A stretch of 54,943 nt of DNA from Actinomycetota bacterium (GCA_030645675.1 JAUSLQ010000056.1:1-54943), one strand, 5' to 3'. Counted from the stretch's first letter, positions 17,113 through 26,155 are shown. The notes: a model not told the origin generated them from the letters alone. Made by a program: numbers and translations.

Positions 17113-17843
17113 ATCGGGGTCTCACCGTCGAGTCGCTCACTGTGGTGCGCGGTGGCCGCACGGTGGTGCGCGGGGTGGACCTCACCGTCTCGCCCGGCGA
17201 GGTGGTGGCGCTCCTCGGCCCCAACGGCGCCGGGCGCAGCAGCACGATCCTCGCCATGTGCGGTCTGTTGCCGGCCGCAGGTGGTTCGGTGTCGTTGAAC
17301 GGTCGCTCGCTGACCGGCCTGCGGCCTGATCGCGTACGCGGGGCCGGCGTGTCGACGGTGCTGGAGAACCATCGAGTCCTGGCCGACCTGACGGTGCACG
17401 ACAACCTCAAGGTGGCGGGTGGCCGCAGAGGAACCGGACGTGTGGAACGTGTGGAGCGGGTGTTGCAGACGTTCCCCGAACTGGTGGAGCACCTTGATCG
17501 TCCCGCCGGCCAGCTGTCCGGCGGTCAGCAGCAGATGCTGGCGCTCGGCCAGGCTTTGGCGAGCCAGCCGCAGGTGCTGTTGATCGACGAGATGTCGATG
17601 GGCCTGGCACCGGTCGTCGTCTCCCGCCTGCTGGGGGTGCTGCGCACACTGGCTGACGACGGCATCGGGGTGCTGCTCGTCGAGCAGTTCGCCCACCTGG
17701 CCCTGAGCATCAGCGATCGGGCTTCGGTGATGACGCGCGGGAAGTGCGTCTTCAGCGGCGCCGCCAGCGACTTGGATCGTGATCCGGATCTGCTGCACCG
17801 GCTGTACATGGGTGCCGGCGTCGAAGACGTGCTCGACGGCTGA
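17109..17843 (+). CDS. livF: Liv-type ABC ATPase (LivF-like) with Walker A lysine replaced by arginine
   Basis: A 244-residue ATPase. Walker A reads GPNGAGRSS: the near-invariant lysine is Arg43 (codon CGC). The signature QLSGGQQQ and Walker B LLIDEMSMG are intact. The switch residue is Gln (LLVEQFAH), as is usual in LivF. In an ABC dimer this Walker A faces the signature of the partner, which is also degenerate, so one ATP site looks canonical and the other non-catalytic. It is the last gene of the operon. Confidence 0.9.
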   Translation: MNRGLTVESLTVVRGGRTVVRGVDLTVSPGEVVALLGPNGAGRSSTILAMCGLLPAAGGSVSLNGRSLTGLRPDRVRGAGVSTVLENHRVLADLTVHDNLKVAGGRRGTGRVERVERVLQTFPELVEHLDRPAGQLSGGQQQMLALGQALASQPQVLLIDEMSMGLAPVVVSRLLGVLRTLADDGIGVLLVEQFAHLALSISDRASVMTRGKCVFSGAASDLDRDPDLLHRLYMGAGVEDVLDG

Positions 17844-17912
17844 GTGAGGAGGCCGCGAGGCTGCGAGGCGGGGCGGCGAGGCGCAACCGGCCGCCACCGA
17901 CGTCGATTCGTG

Positions 17913-18188
17913 TCAGTCGTTGTCGAGCTTGTCCAGCAGGTGGTGCGCGGCGTCGGCCAGCTTGCCCTTGATGCCCGGCTGCTCGGCGATCTCCTCCAGG
18001 CGGGCGTCGACCAGGCCGATCTCGGCCCGCATGCCTTCCAGCGGCGAGATCTTGCCGTCGTGGTTCAGGTCGTAGGTCTCCAGATCGAGGGCCTCAGCGT
18101 CGGGTGCCGTGTCGTCGGGTGCCGTGTCGTCGAGTGCCGTGTCGTCCGGTGCGTCGTCCGGTGTGATGGGGTCGTCGTCGGTGGCCAT
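17913..18188 (-). CDS. Small acidic EF-hand protein
   Basis: A 91-residue acidic protein. The first third is low-complexity, with repeats of the DDTAPDDTAPD type encoded by a run of 15-bp repeats near 18095-18170. Then comes one clear EF-hand loop, DLNHDGKISPLE, with calcium ligands at positions 1, 3, 5, 7, 9 and 12. The C-terminus is a likely amphipathic helix. There is no signal peptide, so it should be cytosolic. ATG 18188 (MATDDDP) is chosen; an in-frame start 6 codons upstream exists. Function unknown, possibly calcium buffering or sensing. Confidence 0.65.
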   Translation of the reverse strand: MATDDDPITPDDAPDDTALDDTAPDDTAPDAEALDLETYDLNHDGKISPLEGMRAEIGLVDARLEEIAEQPGIKGKLADAAHHLLDKLDND

Positions 18189-18304
18189 GTGCCCAGTATG
18201 GACCACTCGGATGCCGGCCGGCGATGTCGTCAGCCTGCATCCTCGCGGGCGACGAGTCTCCGCTCGATTCGGCGGTCGGCAGCATTGCTTGGCAGGCTCG
18301 CCGG

Positions 18305-19093
18305 ATGCCCGATGCGCCCACGCTGCCCGGTTCGTTCGCTCGCGATGGCGAGCTGCTGCACCCCAGCCGCTTCACCGAGAGCGGGTGGACGCCCGACACC
18401 CTGATGGGTAGGTACCTGGCGGGGCTGGTCGCATGGGCTGCCGAGCAGCACTCCGAACCCGACCTGCAGCCGTCGCGCCTGACGGTGGACATGTTCCGTC
18501 CGGCGCCGATGGGGCCGACGATGCTGCGCACCACCGTGGTCCGCAGCGGCCGGCGGATCCGCGTGGTCGACGTCGACGTGGTGGTCGCCGGTGTGGTCGT
18601 CTGTCGCGGCTCGGTGGTGTTCCTGCGCCGCTCGTACATGCCCGACTCGTCGCCGTGGTACCCGGCGGAGTGGTCGCCGCCGGTGCCGGAGACCCTGCAG
18701 ACGATGGCGGCCGTCGGTTGGGAGGCGCCGTGGGACCAGCGGCTGATGGGTACCTGGGGCGATCCGCACTCGTCGCGCGGCATCTGGTTGCGAGAGACCC
18801 ATCCGTTCGTGGCCGGCGAGCCGCTCTCGCCGTTCGTGCGAGTGGCGTTGGCCGTCGACAACGCCAACGGAGGCATCAACGTCGGCCCGCGCGGCCTGCC
18901 GTACATCAACGCCGATCTCACCCTGACGTTGGCGGCCCTGCCGGAGGGCGACTGGATCGGGCTCGACCCGATCTCGCGGGCGGTCGGCGAGGGCATCTCG
19001 GTTGGCTCCGTCGACGTGTACGACCTGCGTCGCCGCATCGGGCAGGTGGCCATGATCGGCCTCGTCGACGAGCGCACCCTGCGGCCGCAGTGA
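18305..19093 (+). CDS. Thioesterase-like superfamily (double hotdog) protein
   Basis: A 262-residue protein resembling the actinobacterial acyl-CoA thioesterase-like family: an N-terminal FARDGELLHPSRFTESGW segment, a central RRIRVVDVDVVVAGVVVCRGS hotdog strand pair, and a C-terminal half with GDWIGLDPISRAVGEGISVGSVDVYD. ATG 18305 starts where similarity to the family begins. The substrate is unknown. It is divergent from the EF-hand gene, from which it is separated by 116 bp. Confidence 0.65.
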   Translation: MPDAPTLPGSFARDGELLHPSRFTESGWTPDTLMGRYLAGLVAWAAEQHSEPDLQPSRLTVDMFRPAPMGPTMLRTTVVRSGRRIRVVDVDVVVAGVVVCRGSVVFLRRSYMPDSSPWYPAEWSPPVPETLQTMAAVGWEAPWDQRLMGTWGDPHSSRGIWLRETHPFVAGEPLSPFVRVALAVDNANGGINVGPRGLPYINADLTLTLAALPEGDWIGLDPISRAVGEGISVGSVDVYDLRRRIGQVAMIGLVDERTLRPQ

Positions 19094-19126
19094 GTGCCGC
19101 GGGCACCGTCCGCCGACCATCGTCTA

Positions 19127-19168
19127 GCGTTTGAGGGTCAAGCGTTGAGGGTCAAGAGTTGAGGGTCG
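19127..19168. repeat. Short direct repeat upstream of msrB
   Basis: Three copies of a unit close to GCGTTGAGGGTCAA (TTGAGGGTCAAGC, TTGAGGGTCAAGA, TTGAGGGTCGCGA) fill most of the 123-bp gap before msrB. They could be regulator half-sites or a slippage product; nothing in the sequence decides this. Confidence 0.6.
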
Positions 19169-19216
19169 CGAGCGCCCGCCGGTCTCGGCGGCCGAGGACG
19201 GAAGGAGGCGCCTCCG

Positions 19217-19621
<405 letters not shown>

Positions 19622-19658
19622 TTGCGTGCGTGCGCGGGCGGTCGCGAAGCGGGCGGCT

Positions 19659-21140
19659 TCAGCCGGCCGGCGGCTCGTCGGTCATCGAGCCGAGGATGCC
19701 CGCGATCGAGAACGTCGCGATCGCGATCGACTGGTCGGCCCGACCGTAGGGCAGTACGAGCGTGTCGTGATGGGCGAACCCGCCGCACGAGTAGACGACG
19801 TTGGGCACGTAGCCGTCGCGGTGCAGTTCGTCGGGCATGACCAGCGGGGTCGTCGCGCGGGCGACGACGCGCTGCGGGTGATCGAGGTCCAGCAGGATCG
19901 CCCCCAGCGAGTAGGTGCGCATCGGGCCGACGCCGTGGGTCAGCACCAGCCAGCCACGCTCGGTCTCGATCGGTGGGCCACAGTTGCCGAGCTGCAGGAT
20001 CTCCCACGGCTCCTTCGGAACCTGGATGGTCTCGGCGTTCGCCCAGCACCGCACGTCGTCGGAGAAGGCGATCGAGTTGGTCTCCCTGTCGGAGCGCGTC
20101 AGCGCGACGTACTGACCGCGAATCTTGCGCGGGAAGAGGGCCAGGCCTTTGCCCACTGCCGCCTCGCCTGCCAGTGGGCTGCTGGTGAAGCCGACGAAGT
20201 CGGTCGTCTCCAGCAGCTGCTGGGAGATGTTCACCCCGTCGAACGCGGTGTAGGTCGCGTAATACGCAATGGTGCCGTCGTCGTCGGTGAAGCGCACGAA
20301 GCGGGCGTCCTCCATGCCATGGCTCTCCTGCACGATGTGTGGCCACAGCACTCGCTCGGACAGGGCAGTGTGAGCGGGGAAGTGCAGCTCGTACGAGCTG
20401 CGGGCGATGGCGCGCAGGTTCTCGATCGTGTCGTGGGTGTTGCGGCGGGTGGCCCTGTCGGCGGCGAGGCTGGAGATGCCCTCCTCCAGCGCTGCGTCGC
20501 TGAACAACGCAGGGAGGGGGTTCAGCACCAGCGCCGCGTTCTCGAAGTCGTCGAGGCGGTCGGCGAGCTTGGCGTGGAACACGGTCGTGTGGTTCTGTCC
20601 CGGGGTGGGTGTGGTCGTCTGCGGGCACGGCCCTGGTTCGTCGAGAGTGACCGTGCCCGCACCGGTGAGCCTGCCGGTGCGAAAGCCGATCGAGGAACGG
20701 TGTCCTTCGCCGATGCAGCGCACGCTGAGCACGAACGCAACGTCGTCACCCGGGCCCTGCAACGGGTGCACCACGGCCGAGGGGTTGCACAGCGCAGCGG
20801 CCTCGATCGCGTACTCGTGGGTGAAGCTGGCCCCGAGCAGTAGGCGGCGAGCGGGGCTGAGCGCAACGCCGTCCGTGATACGCGACGCGACGAGGTCGGC
20901 GTGGTGGGCGAAGGTCGCGTGGAGATCTGGATGACGGTGCAGGAACCGCTCGTCGATGTCGGCCACGGTTGCGACCACGACCGCTTCGTCCAGTGCGAGG
21001 ATGCGATCGAGGACGGCGCCGGCGCGCGAGTCGCCCGGGCCTACGTCTTCCCGGCCGGGCACGAAGAAGCGAACGACGACGCGCCTGGGGTCCGGTGTCA
21101 GCTCGACACCTGTGTCGAAGGGGTGCGTGCTCACGCTCAT
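19659..21140 (-). CDS. Glycoside hydrolase family 130 (beta-mannoside phosphorylase/mannosidase-like)
   Basis: A 493-residue protein resembling GH130 enzymes, five-bladed propellers that phosphorolyse or hydrolyse beta-mannosides. Segments such as HGMEDARFVRF and RGWLVLTHGVG are typical. Gene position supports carbohydrate work: it is the third gene of an ATGA-overlapped operon with a GT4 glycosyltransferase and an alpha/alpha-barrel protein. Which bond it acts on is unknown. Confidence 0.8.
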   Translation of the reverse strand: MSVSTHPFDTGVELTPDPRRVVVRFFVPGREDVGPGDSRAGAVLDRILALDEAVVVATVADIDERFLHRHPDLHATFAHHADLVASRITDGVALSPARRLLLGASFTHEYAIEAAALCNPSAVVHPLQGPGDDVAFVLSVRCIGEGHRSSIGFRTGRLTGAGTVTLDEPGPCPQTTTPTPGQNHTTVFHAKLADRLDDFENAALVLNPLPALFSDAALEEGISSLAADRATRRNTHDTIENLRAIARSSYELHFPAHTALSERVLWPHIVQESHGMEDARFVRFTDDDGTIAYYATYTAFDGVNISQQLLETTDFVGFTSSPLAGEAAVGKGLALFPRKIRGQYVALTRSDRETNSIAFSDDVRCWANAETIQVPKEPWEILQLGNCGPPIETERGWLVLTHGVGPMRTYSLGAILLDLDHPQRVVARATTPLVMPDELHRDGYVPNVVYSCGGFAHHDTLVLPYGRADQSIAIATFSIAGILGSMTDEPPAG

Positions 21141-22177
21141 CGCGTTTCCGCCATCTGCAGCGAACGCTGCATCGTCGAGGCCAGTGCGAGGGTGGACTCG
21201 GCCCCCTGGTTGATGTTCACGCCGTGGCGCTCCAGGCCGTCGTAGCCGCCGCCCCCGACCCGGTCGTACATCGCCGCGCCTGTGTCGTTGTCGCCTTCGA
21301 ACCAGCGGGCGGCAGCATCGACGCCGGCCAGCCAGCTGCTGTCACCGGTGGCTGCATGCGCCCGCCAGCACGCCTCGGCCATGGCCGCGGCCTCGATCGG
21401 CTGCTGGTCGAACTGCGGCCCTTGGTTCTTCGGGCCGCGGCCCTCGACACCGACGAGCGAGAGATGGCCGTGGGATGTCTGCAAATCGAGCAACCACGCC
21501 AGCATCGCCAGGCCTTGCGCAAGATCGGCCGGGCGATCCAGGGCTGCTCCTGCCGCAATGACGGCCTCCGCCAGCGCCGCGTTCGCGTACCGCAGGCGGG
21601 CTTCGGGCCAGTTCCAGTCGGGGGTCATCGGCCGTGGCACACCGCTGCCGCCGCGTCCCTCGCCGACGATGACGTCGAGCGCGTCGATCAGCAGGTCGCG
21701 TGCCGCCTGGTGCTCGGGGTGCGTGGCGACCACATCGGCGGCCCCCAGCGCGGCGAACGCCATCGCTCGTGACCAGCGCGAGCGTTGTGCGATGCCACGA
21801 TCGAAGGCGTCCAGCGATGCCGCCCGGACCAACGGATCGGTGTGGCCGGCGGCCGCCGCGCCCAGGCCCCACACGCTGCGGCCCCAGCAGTCCTCGGTCG
21901 ACGGCTGGTCGGTCCACCGACCGTCTCGGTCCATCCGGTTGCGGCAGCTGCCGTCGGGTGCCTGCGATTCGACGATGAAGGCGAGCGCCAGGCGCCCCAG
22001 CCGGTCGGCGAGCGGCAGGTCGGCCTCTCTGCTCGCCACCACCAGCAGGCGCGCGTTGTCGTCGGTGCAGTAGCCCTGCTCTTCGCGGCGATCGGCTCCC
22101 TTGGCGTGCTCGAACAGCCCGCGAGCGTCACTGAGTCGCTCCAGGTGATCGAACGCTCTGAAAACGCGGGCGCTCAT
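21137..22177 (-). CDS. Alpha/alpha-barrel glycan-active-like protein of unknown function
   Basis: A 346-residue protein that starts with RVFRAFDHLERLSDARGLFEHA and has repeated helical hairpins with Trp- and Gly-rich loops (TEDCWGRSVWGLG, GYCTDDNARLL), resembling six-hairpin glycosidases or epimerases. It lies between the GT4 gene (4-bp overlap upstream) and the GH130 gene (4-bp overlap downstream). It often travels with these two families, which suggests a mannan or glycan handling pathway. No catalytic residue can be assigned by eye. Confidence 0.65.
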   Translation of the reverse strand: MSARVFRAFDHLERLSDARGLFEHAKGADRREEQGYCTDDNARLLVVASREADLPLADRLGRLALAFIVESQAPDGSCRNRMDRDGRWTDQPSTEDCWGRSVWGLGAAAAGHTDPLVRAASLDAFDRGIAQRSRWSRAMAFAALGAADVVATHPEHQAARDLLIDALDVIVGEGRGGSGVPRPMTPDWNWPEARLRYANAALAEAVIAAGAALDRPADLAQGLAMLAWLLDLQTSHGHLSLVGVEGRGPKNQGPQFDQQPIEAAAMAEACWRAHAATGDSSWLAGVDAAARWFEGDNDTGAAMYDRVGGGGYDGLERHGVNINQGAESTLALASTMQRSLQMAETR

Positions 22178-23349
22178 ATCGCGACCGGCTGGACGGTCGA
22201 GCAGACGTCGTCGGAGAGGTCGCTGTACTGGCTGGCGATGATCGACCAGCTCAGCGTGGGGGCCAACAGTTGCGCTGAGGCTCCCATCTGCGCCCGCGCC
22301 GCCGGGTCCGAGATCACCGAGCGGATGGCGAGGGCGAGTGCTGCCGCGTCCGCGTGGGGCACGATGATGCCGGCGCCACTGGCCAGCAGTTCCACGGCAT
22401 GGGGGAATGCGGTGGCGATCACGGGCCGGCCGGCAGCCACGGCATCCACCAACACGCCCGAGGTCACCTGGTCGCGTGAGTCGTACGGCAGCACCACCAC
22501 CGCGGCGGTGGCGACGAAGCGCATCAGCTGCGACACGGTCCGGTAGCTGTCGTCGAACGTCACCGAGCCGGCCACGCCGACGTCGATGCAGCGCTGGATC
22601 AGCGACTGGCGGTAGGCGTCGCCGAAGTGCGCGAGCACCTTCGGGTGGGTGACACCGGCCACCGTGTACCTCGGTCGGATGCCTTCCTCGGCGAGCATGC
22701 CGAGCGCGTCGATGACGTGTTCGATTCCCTTGCCCGGGCCGAGCAGGCCCCACGTCAGCAGATCCGGCGCGTCGCTTCCGGACGTCCCGTCTGCAACCGG
22801 CGAGAGGTTGGGCGCCGAAGCGCCGTGCGGGATCATCGTCACCTTCTGGGGATCCACGGAGTAGAGCGAGATCAGGCGTTCGTGCGCGGACGCGCTCATG
22901 ACCACCACGCGATCGGAGAGCTCGACGATCACCTCCAGCACCGAACGCTGATGGTCGGTGGGGTGCAGCGGCACGGTGTGCAAGGTGACGATCGTGGGCA
23001 CCTGCAGCGCCTTCATCAGGTCGACGACCTCGTCGCCGTCGGCCCCGCCGAAGATGCCGTACTCGTGTTGGATGACCGCCACGTCGCACCGCGAGAGCAG
23101 GACTGCAGCGGCGTTCAGCGACCGGCGCGAGCCGTTGACCAGGCTGCCGACGACGGTGCCCTCGTGTTCAGGCGTGCCATCGCCGTCGTCGATTCGCACG
23201 ACATCGACCTGAATGCGGGCCTGGCGCAGATGGCCGACCAGTGCGGCCGCAAAGGTGGCCAGCCCGCACAGCTTGGGCGGGTAGGTGCCGACCATGCCGA
23301 TCCGGCGAAAGCTGGTGGGCGGCGCGTGAACGGTTGAGCGCTGCGACAT
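22174..23349 (-). CDS. Glycosyltransferase family 4 protein
   Basis: A GT-B-fold transferase of 391 residues. The N-terminal domain starts with RIGMVGTYPPKLCGLATFAAAL. The C-terminal nucleotide-sugar domain has LLGPGKGIEHVIDAL and LPYDSRDQVTSGVLVDAVAAGRPVIAT, the retaining-GT4 pattern. ATG 23349 follows GAGGAG; a short inverted repeat (CTCGAC/GTCGAG, 23358-23376) touches this ribosome site. It is the first gene of the three-gene carbohydrate operon. Donor and acceptor are unknown. Confidence 0.85.
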   Translation of the reverse strand: MSQRSTVHAPPTSFRRIGMVGTYPPKLCGLATFAAALVGHLRQARIQVDVVRIDDGDGTPEHEGTVVGSLVNGSRRSLNAAAVLLSRCDVAVIQHEYGIFGGADGDEVVDLMKALQVPTIVTLHTVPLHPTDHQRSVLEVIVELSDRVVVMSASAHERLISLYSVDPQKVTMIPHGASAPNLSPVADGTSGSDAPDLLTWGLLGPGKGIEHVIDALGMLAEEGIRPRYTVAGVTHPKVLAHFGDAYRQSLIQRCIDVGVAGSVTFDDSYRTVSQLMRFVATAAVVVLPYDSRDQVTSGVLVDAVAAGRPVIATAFPHAVELLASGAGIIVPHADAAALALAIRSVISDPAARAQMGASAQLLAPTLSWSIIASQYSDLSDDVCSTVQPVAI

Positions 23350-23533
23350 GACGACTCCTCGACTTCGTAGGTCGAGACGTCGAGCCTGCACGGGGCAACA
23401 GCACGAAACGGCTGTCCTGCCCAAACGAGGCGACTCTTCCCAGGGGGAAACGTCAGTCTACCCGACCGCCTGGAGAACGACCGGGCGCGGGTGCGACGGT
23501 CGCGCCGCTGTCGCTCGCAGGACAAGCGGTGGC

Positions 23534-23983
23534 TCAGCCGCCGAACGTGGCGGCCACCACCATCGGGTCGAAGTACTCGCGCCAATGTGCGATGCGGCCG
23601 TCGCGCAGGGTGAAGATCGCGATGTAGGCGTTGGGGTAGGAGCGCCCTGACCGGGTGAGGCCGTTGCTCTTGTACTCCGCCACCACCTGCCCGGAGGGCA
23701 GCTCGCCGTGCACCTCGACGTCGTGGAACGGCAGGCTGGTGAACAGCTTCGGCATCGCTCGCATGAACGCCCGTGCGTCGGCGCCCTGCACCTGACGCGG
23801 GCCACCATCGCCCCGGAAGGGGAACTCCAGCACCAGGTCGTCGGTGGTCAGCGCGAGCACGGCATCGATCTCGAACGCACCCAGGTGCTGGATCGCCCGC
23901 CGCACGATCTCGGTGGGGCTGTCGTTGGGGCTGTCGTTGGGGCTGTCGTCAGTGCTGGGGTCGGGGTTCGTGGTGTCGGTCAC
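23534..23983 (-). CDS. SnoaL-like / NTF2-like protein
   Basis: A 149-residue protein with a cone-shaped NTF2 fold pattern: VRRAIQHLGAFEIDAVLALTTDDLVLEFPF, then a central loop and the C-terminal IAIFTLRDGRIAHWREYFDP. The N-terminus carries an in-frame repeat DSPNDSPNDSP from a 12-bp tandem DNA repeat. It could be a ketosteroid-isomerase-like enzyme or a binding protein; substrate unknown. It is divergent from the phosphotransferase-fold gene at 24118. Confidence 0.75.
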   Translation of the reverse strand: MTDTTNPDPSTDDSPNDSPNDSPTEIVRRAIQHLGAFEIDAVLALTTDDLVLEFPFRGDGGPRQVQGADARAFMRAMPKLFTSLPFHDVEVHGELPSGQVVAEYKSNGLTRSGRSYPNAYIAIFTLRDGRIAHWREYFDPMVVAATFGG

Positions 23984-24057
23984 TTCGCCTCCTCCTCGCA
24001 GGGTCGCCCGGCAGCGTAACTACTCACGAGGTGTACTGCGTGGCCGGGCACTCGCTG

Positions 24058-24073
24058 CCTAACGTGTGTTAGG
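24058..24073. promoter_or_regulatory. Palindromic operator-like site
   Basis: Perfect palindrome with 6-bp arms, CCTAAC-GTGT-GTTAGG, in the divergent gap between the SnoaL-like gene and the phosphotransferase-fold gene. The size and symmetry fit a TetR-family operator, and a TetR gene lies about 2 kb downstream (25502). Whether that regulator binds here is inference. Confidence 0.5.
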
Positions 24074-24117
24074 TTGCCTGACTCGGCCCGGTCGGCTGGG
24101 TGTCGAGAGGAGCAACG

Positions 24118-25488
24118 ATGACTGACGTGAACGCAACCCAGGCAGCCGGCGACGACGCCCGCGTCATCGAGTGGCTGGAAGCCCTGCTCGACGGCAAGGT
24201 CTGCGGTTGGTCGCGCCAGCCGCGTTGGCGGCCCATGTGGTTCGTCGACATCGACCGGGGCGGCGTGATCGAACGCGTCGTCGTGCGCGGCGAGCGCTCG
24301 GACTCTGTGCTGCAGTTCCCACTGGACCACGAGATGCGCTTCCAGCAGGTGCTGGAGGCCCAGGGCATCCCGGTGCCACACGTGTACGGCTGGTGCGACG
24401 AGCCTCGTGCCTACGCCATGGCGGCGGTACCCGGTCAGCCCGACTTCAAGGGCACGCCACCGGCCGACCGTGCCGTGATCGTCGACGAGTACCTGCAGGT
24501 GTTGGCGCGCATCCACTCGCTGCCGCTGGAGCCGTTCGTCGAAGCCGGCATCACCCGTGGAACGTCGCCCGCCGACGCTGCCCACGTCGGGATCCGACAG
24601 TTCGTGCGCGTGTTCCGCCAGATCAAGGTGCGCCCCGACCCGCTCATGGAGTTCGTGCTCGGCTGGCTCGATCGCCACCCGCTGCCGCCGTCGGATCGCG
24701 AAGGCCCGGTCGTGTGGGACTCCGGCCAGTTCCACCACCACGACGGCCACTTCACCGCAGTCATGGATGTGGAGATCGGCCACATCGGCGACCCGATGAT
24801 GGACCTTGCTGCATGGCGCATGCGCGAGACCGTCATCCCGTTCGGCGACTTCAACGAGTTGTACGCGCGATACGCCGAACTCACCGGCAAGCCGGTCGAC
24901 ATGGCCGCGATCCAGTACCACCACCTGTTCTTCACGCTCACCAACACGCTCTCGTTCCACCGCGCGCTGGCCGAGCCGATCCCGGCCACCGACTACATGA
25001 CCTATGCCCAGTGGGTCAGCGAGACGAATCTGCACACCATCGAGACCATGGCCGAGTACCTGGGAATCGAGCTGGAGGAGCTGGAGGTCCCCGAGATCGT
25101 GTCCACCCCCGTGTCGGCGCCGCATGCGCACCTGTCGCGGTCGCTGCAATCGATCAGGGTCGACGACCCGTTCGTGGCCTACCAGGTGCGCATCGCCTTC
25201 CGCCTGGCCCGTCACCTCGAGCGCTTCAACCAGATCGGCGGCGACGTGCTGGAGCACGATCGCGCCGACATCGAAGCGATCACCGGCCATCGGGCGCCGC
25301 ACAGCTGGGACGAGTGCGAGGCGCTGCTGGAAGAGTTCGTGCTGGCCGACAACGGCGCCCACGACGTGGAGCTGGTGCAGCTGTTCGCCCGGCGGTGGCG
25401 GCGCTACAAGGCCCTGATGGGGCCGGTGGGCTCGGCGATGGCCACCCACCACGTGATGCAGCCGTTGGGCAGATCGCTGCTGCCCTGA
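24118..25488 (+). CDS. Phosphotransferase (APH-fold) family protein with altered catalytic motif
   Basis: A 456-residue protein with the aminoglycoside-phosphotransferase/ACAD10-like kinase fold. The N-lobe is around ERVVVRGERSD, and the metal aspartate region is VMDVEIGHIGDPMMDLA. The usual HGDxxxxN catalytic loop reads VWDSGQFHHHDGH: the aspartate may be kept, but the histidine is valine and the asparagine is histidine. The family is often linked to acyl-CoA metabolism in actinobacteria. ATG 24118 follows GAGAGGAG. Substrate unknown. It converges with the TetR gene with a 13-bp gap. Confidence 0.75.
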   Translation: MTDVNATQAAGDDARVIEWLEALLDGKVCGWSRQPRWRPMWFVDIDRGGVIERVVVRGERSDSVLQFPLDHEMRFQQVLEAQGIPVPHVYGWCDEPRAYAMAAVPGQPDFKGTPPADRAVIVDEYLQVLARIHSLPLEPFVEAGITRGTSPADAAHVGIRQFVRVFRQIKVRPDPLMEFVLGWLDRHPLPPSDREGPVVWDSGQFHHHDGHFTAVMDVEIGHIGDPMMDLAAWRMRETVIPFGDFNELYARYAELTGKPVDMAAIQYHHLFFTLTNTLSFHRALAEPIPATDYMTYAQWVSETNLHTIETMAEYLGIELEELEVPEIVSTPVSAPHAHLSRSLQSIRVDDPFVAYQVRIAFRLARHLERFNQIGGDVLEHDRADIEAITGHRAPHSWDECEALLEEFVLADNGAHDVELVQLFARRWRRYKALMGPVGSAMATHHVMQPLGRSLLP

Positions 25489-25501
25489 GCCATCGCCGGA
25501 G

Positions 25502-26155
25502 TCATCCGGCGCTGCGGGGAATCGCGTTCGGCGGGGTGAACGCCCCGCGCAGCAGGATCGTCACCACGTCGTCCGTGACGTCGCCGATGCGCGTGGGGTC
25601 GATGCCGCTGGCGGTCGACAACATCATGTTGCGCAACAGCACCTTCAGGCGCACGCGGTCGATGTCGGAGCGCAGGGTGCCGTCCGCGATCGCGTCGTCG
25701 ATCGCCTGCACCCACAGTGCGTCGTTGGCGAGGGCTTCGTCGCGCACCTTCTGCAGCAACGGTGCGGTCGCGACGTACGCCGGGTTCTCGTAGAACATCC
25801 GAGCTTCCTGGCGATGTTCGCGGAAGTTGCGCAGGGTGGCCCGCATCAAGGCCTCGACGCGTTCGGCGGGCGGCAACTCGGCAGCCCGGATCTCGTCGTA
25901 CAGGGCGACGACGTGGGCGCTGGACCGCATCATGATCTCGGCCACGAGCTCGTCCTTCGACGCGAAGTGGTGGTAGAGGCTCGCCGCCTTGATCGAGCAG
26001 CCGGCGGCGATGGCACGCATGGTCGTGCCGGCGATCCCGCGCTGGGCGAAAAGGGCCGCGCTCACCGCCAGGATCTGCTCGCGAGTGTCGGCGCCTCCGG
26101 CCGACTGGCGTCGAGTGGTCGCAGCGGTGCGGGGGAGCAGCACGTCGCCTGTCAT
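25502..26155 (-). CDS. TetR-family transcriptional regulator
   Basis: A 217-residue regulator. The N-terminal helix-turn-helix spans TREQILAVSAALFAQRGIAGTTMRAIA and IKAASLYHHFASKDEL, the standard TetR DNA-binding pattern. The C-terminal ligand domain is of unknown specificity. ATG 26155 overlaps the stop of the upstream SnoaL-like gene by 4 bp, so the two are translated together. Candidate targets are the palindromes at 24058-24073 and 26612-26628. Confidence 0.92.
   Translation of the reverse strand: MTGDVLLPRTAATTRRQSAGGADTREQILAVSAALFAQRGIAGTTMRAIAAGCSIKAASLYHHFASKDELVAEIMMRSSAHVVALYDEIRAAELPPAERVEALMRATLRNFREHRQEARMFYENPAYVATAPLLQKVRDEALANDALWVQAIDDAIADGTLRSDIDRVRLKVLLRNMMLSTASGIDPTRIGDVTDDVVTILLRGAFTPPNAIPRSAG

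Noticed and set aside
22178-23089. N-terminal extension of the alpha/alpha-barrel protein through the GT4 gene
   Set aside because: The frame is open by chance; ATG 22177 gives an ATGA overlap and the conserved start, and the GT4 frame is the real gene there.
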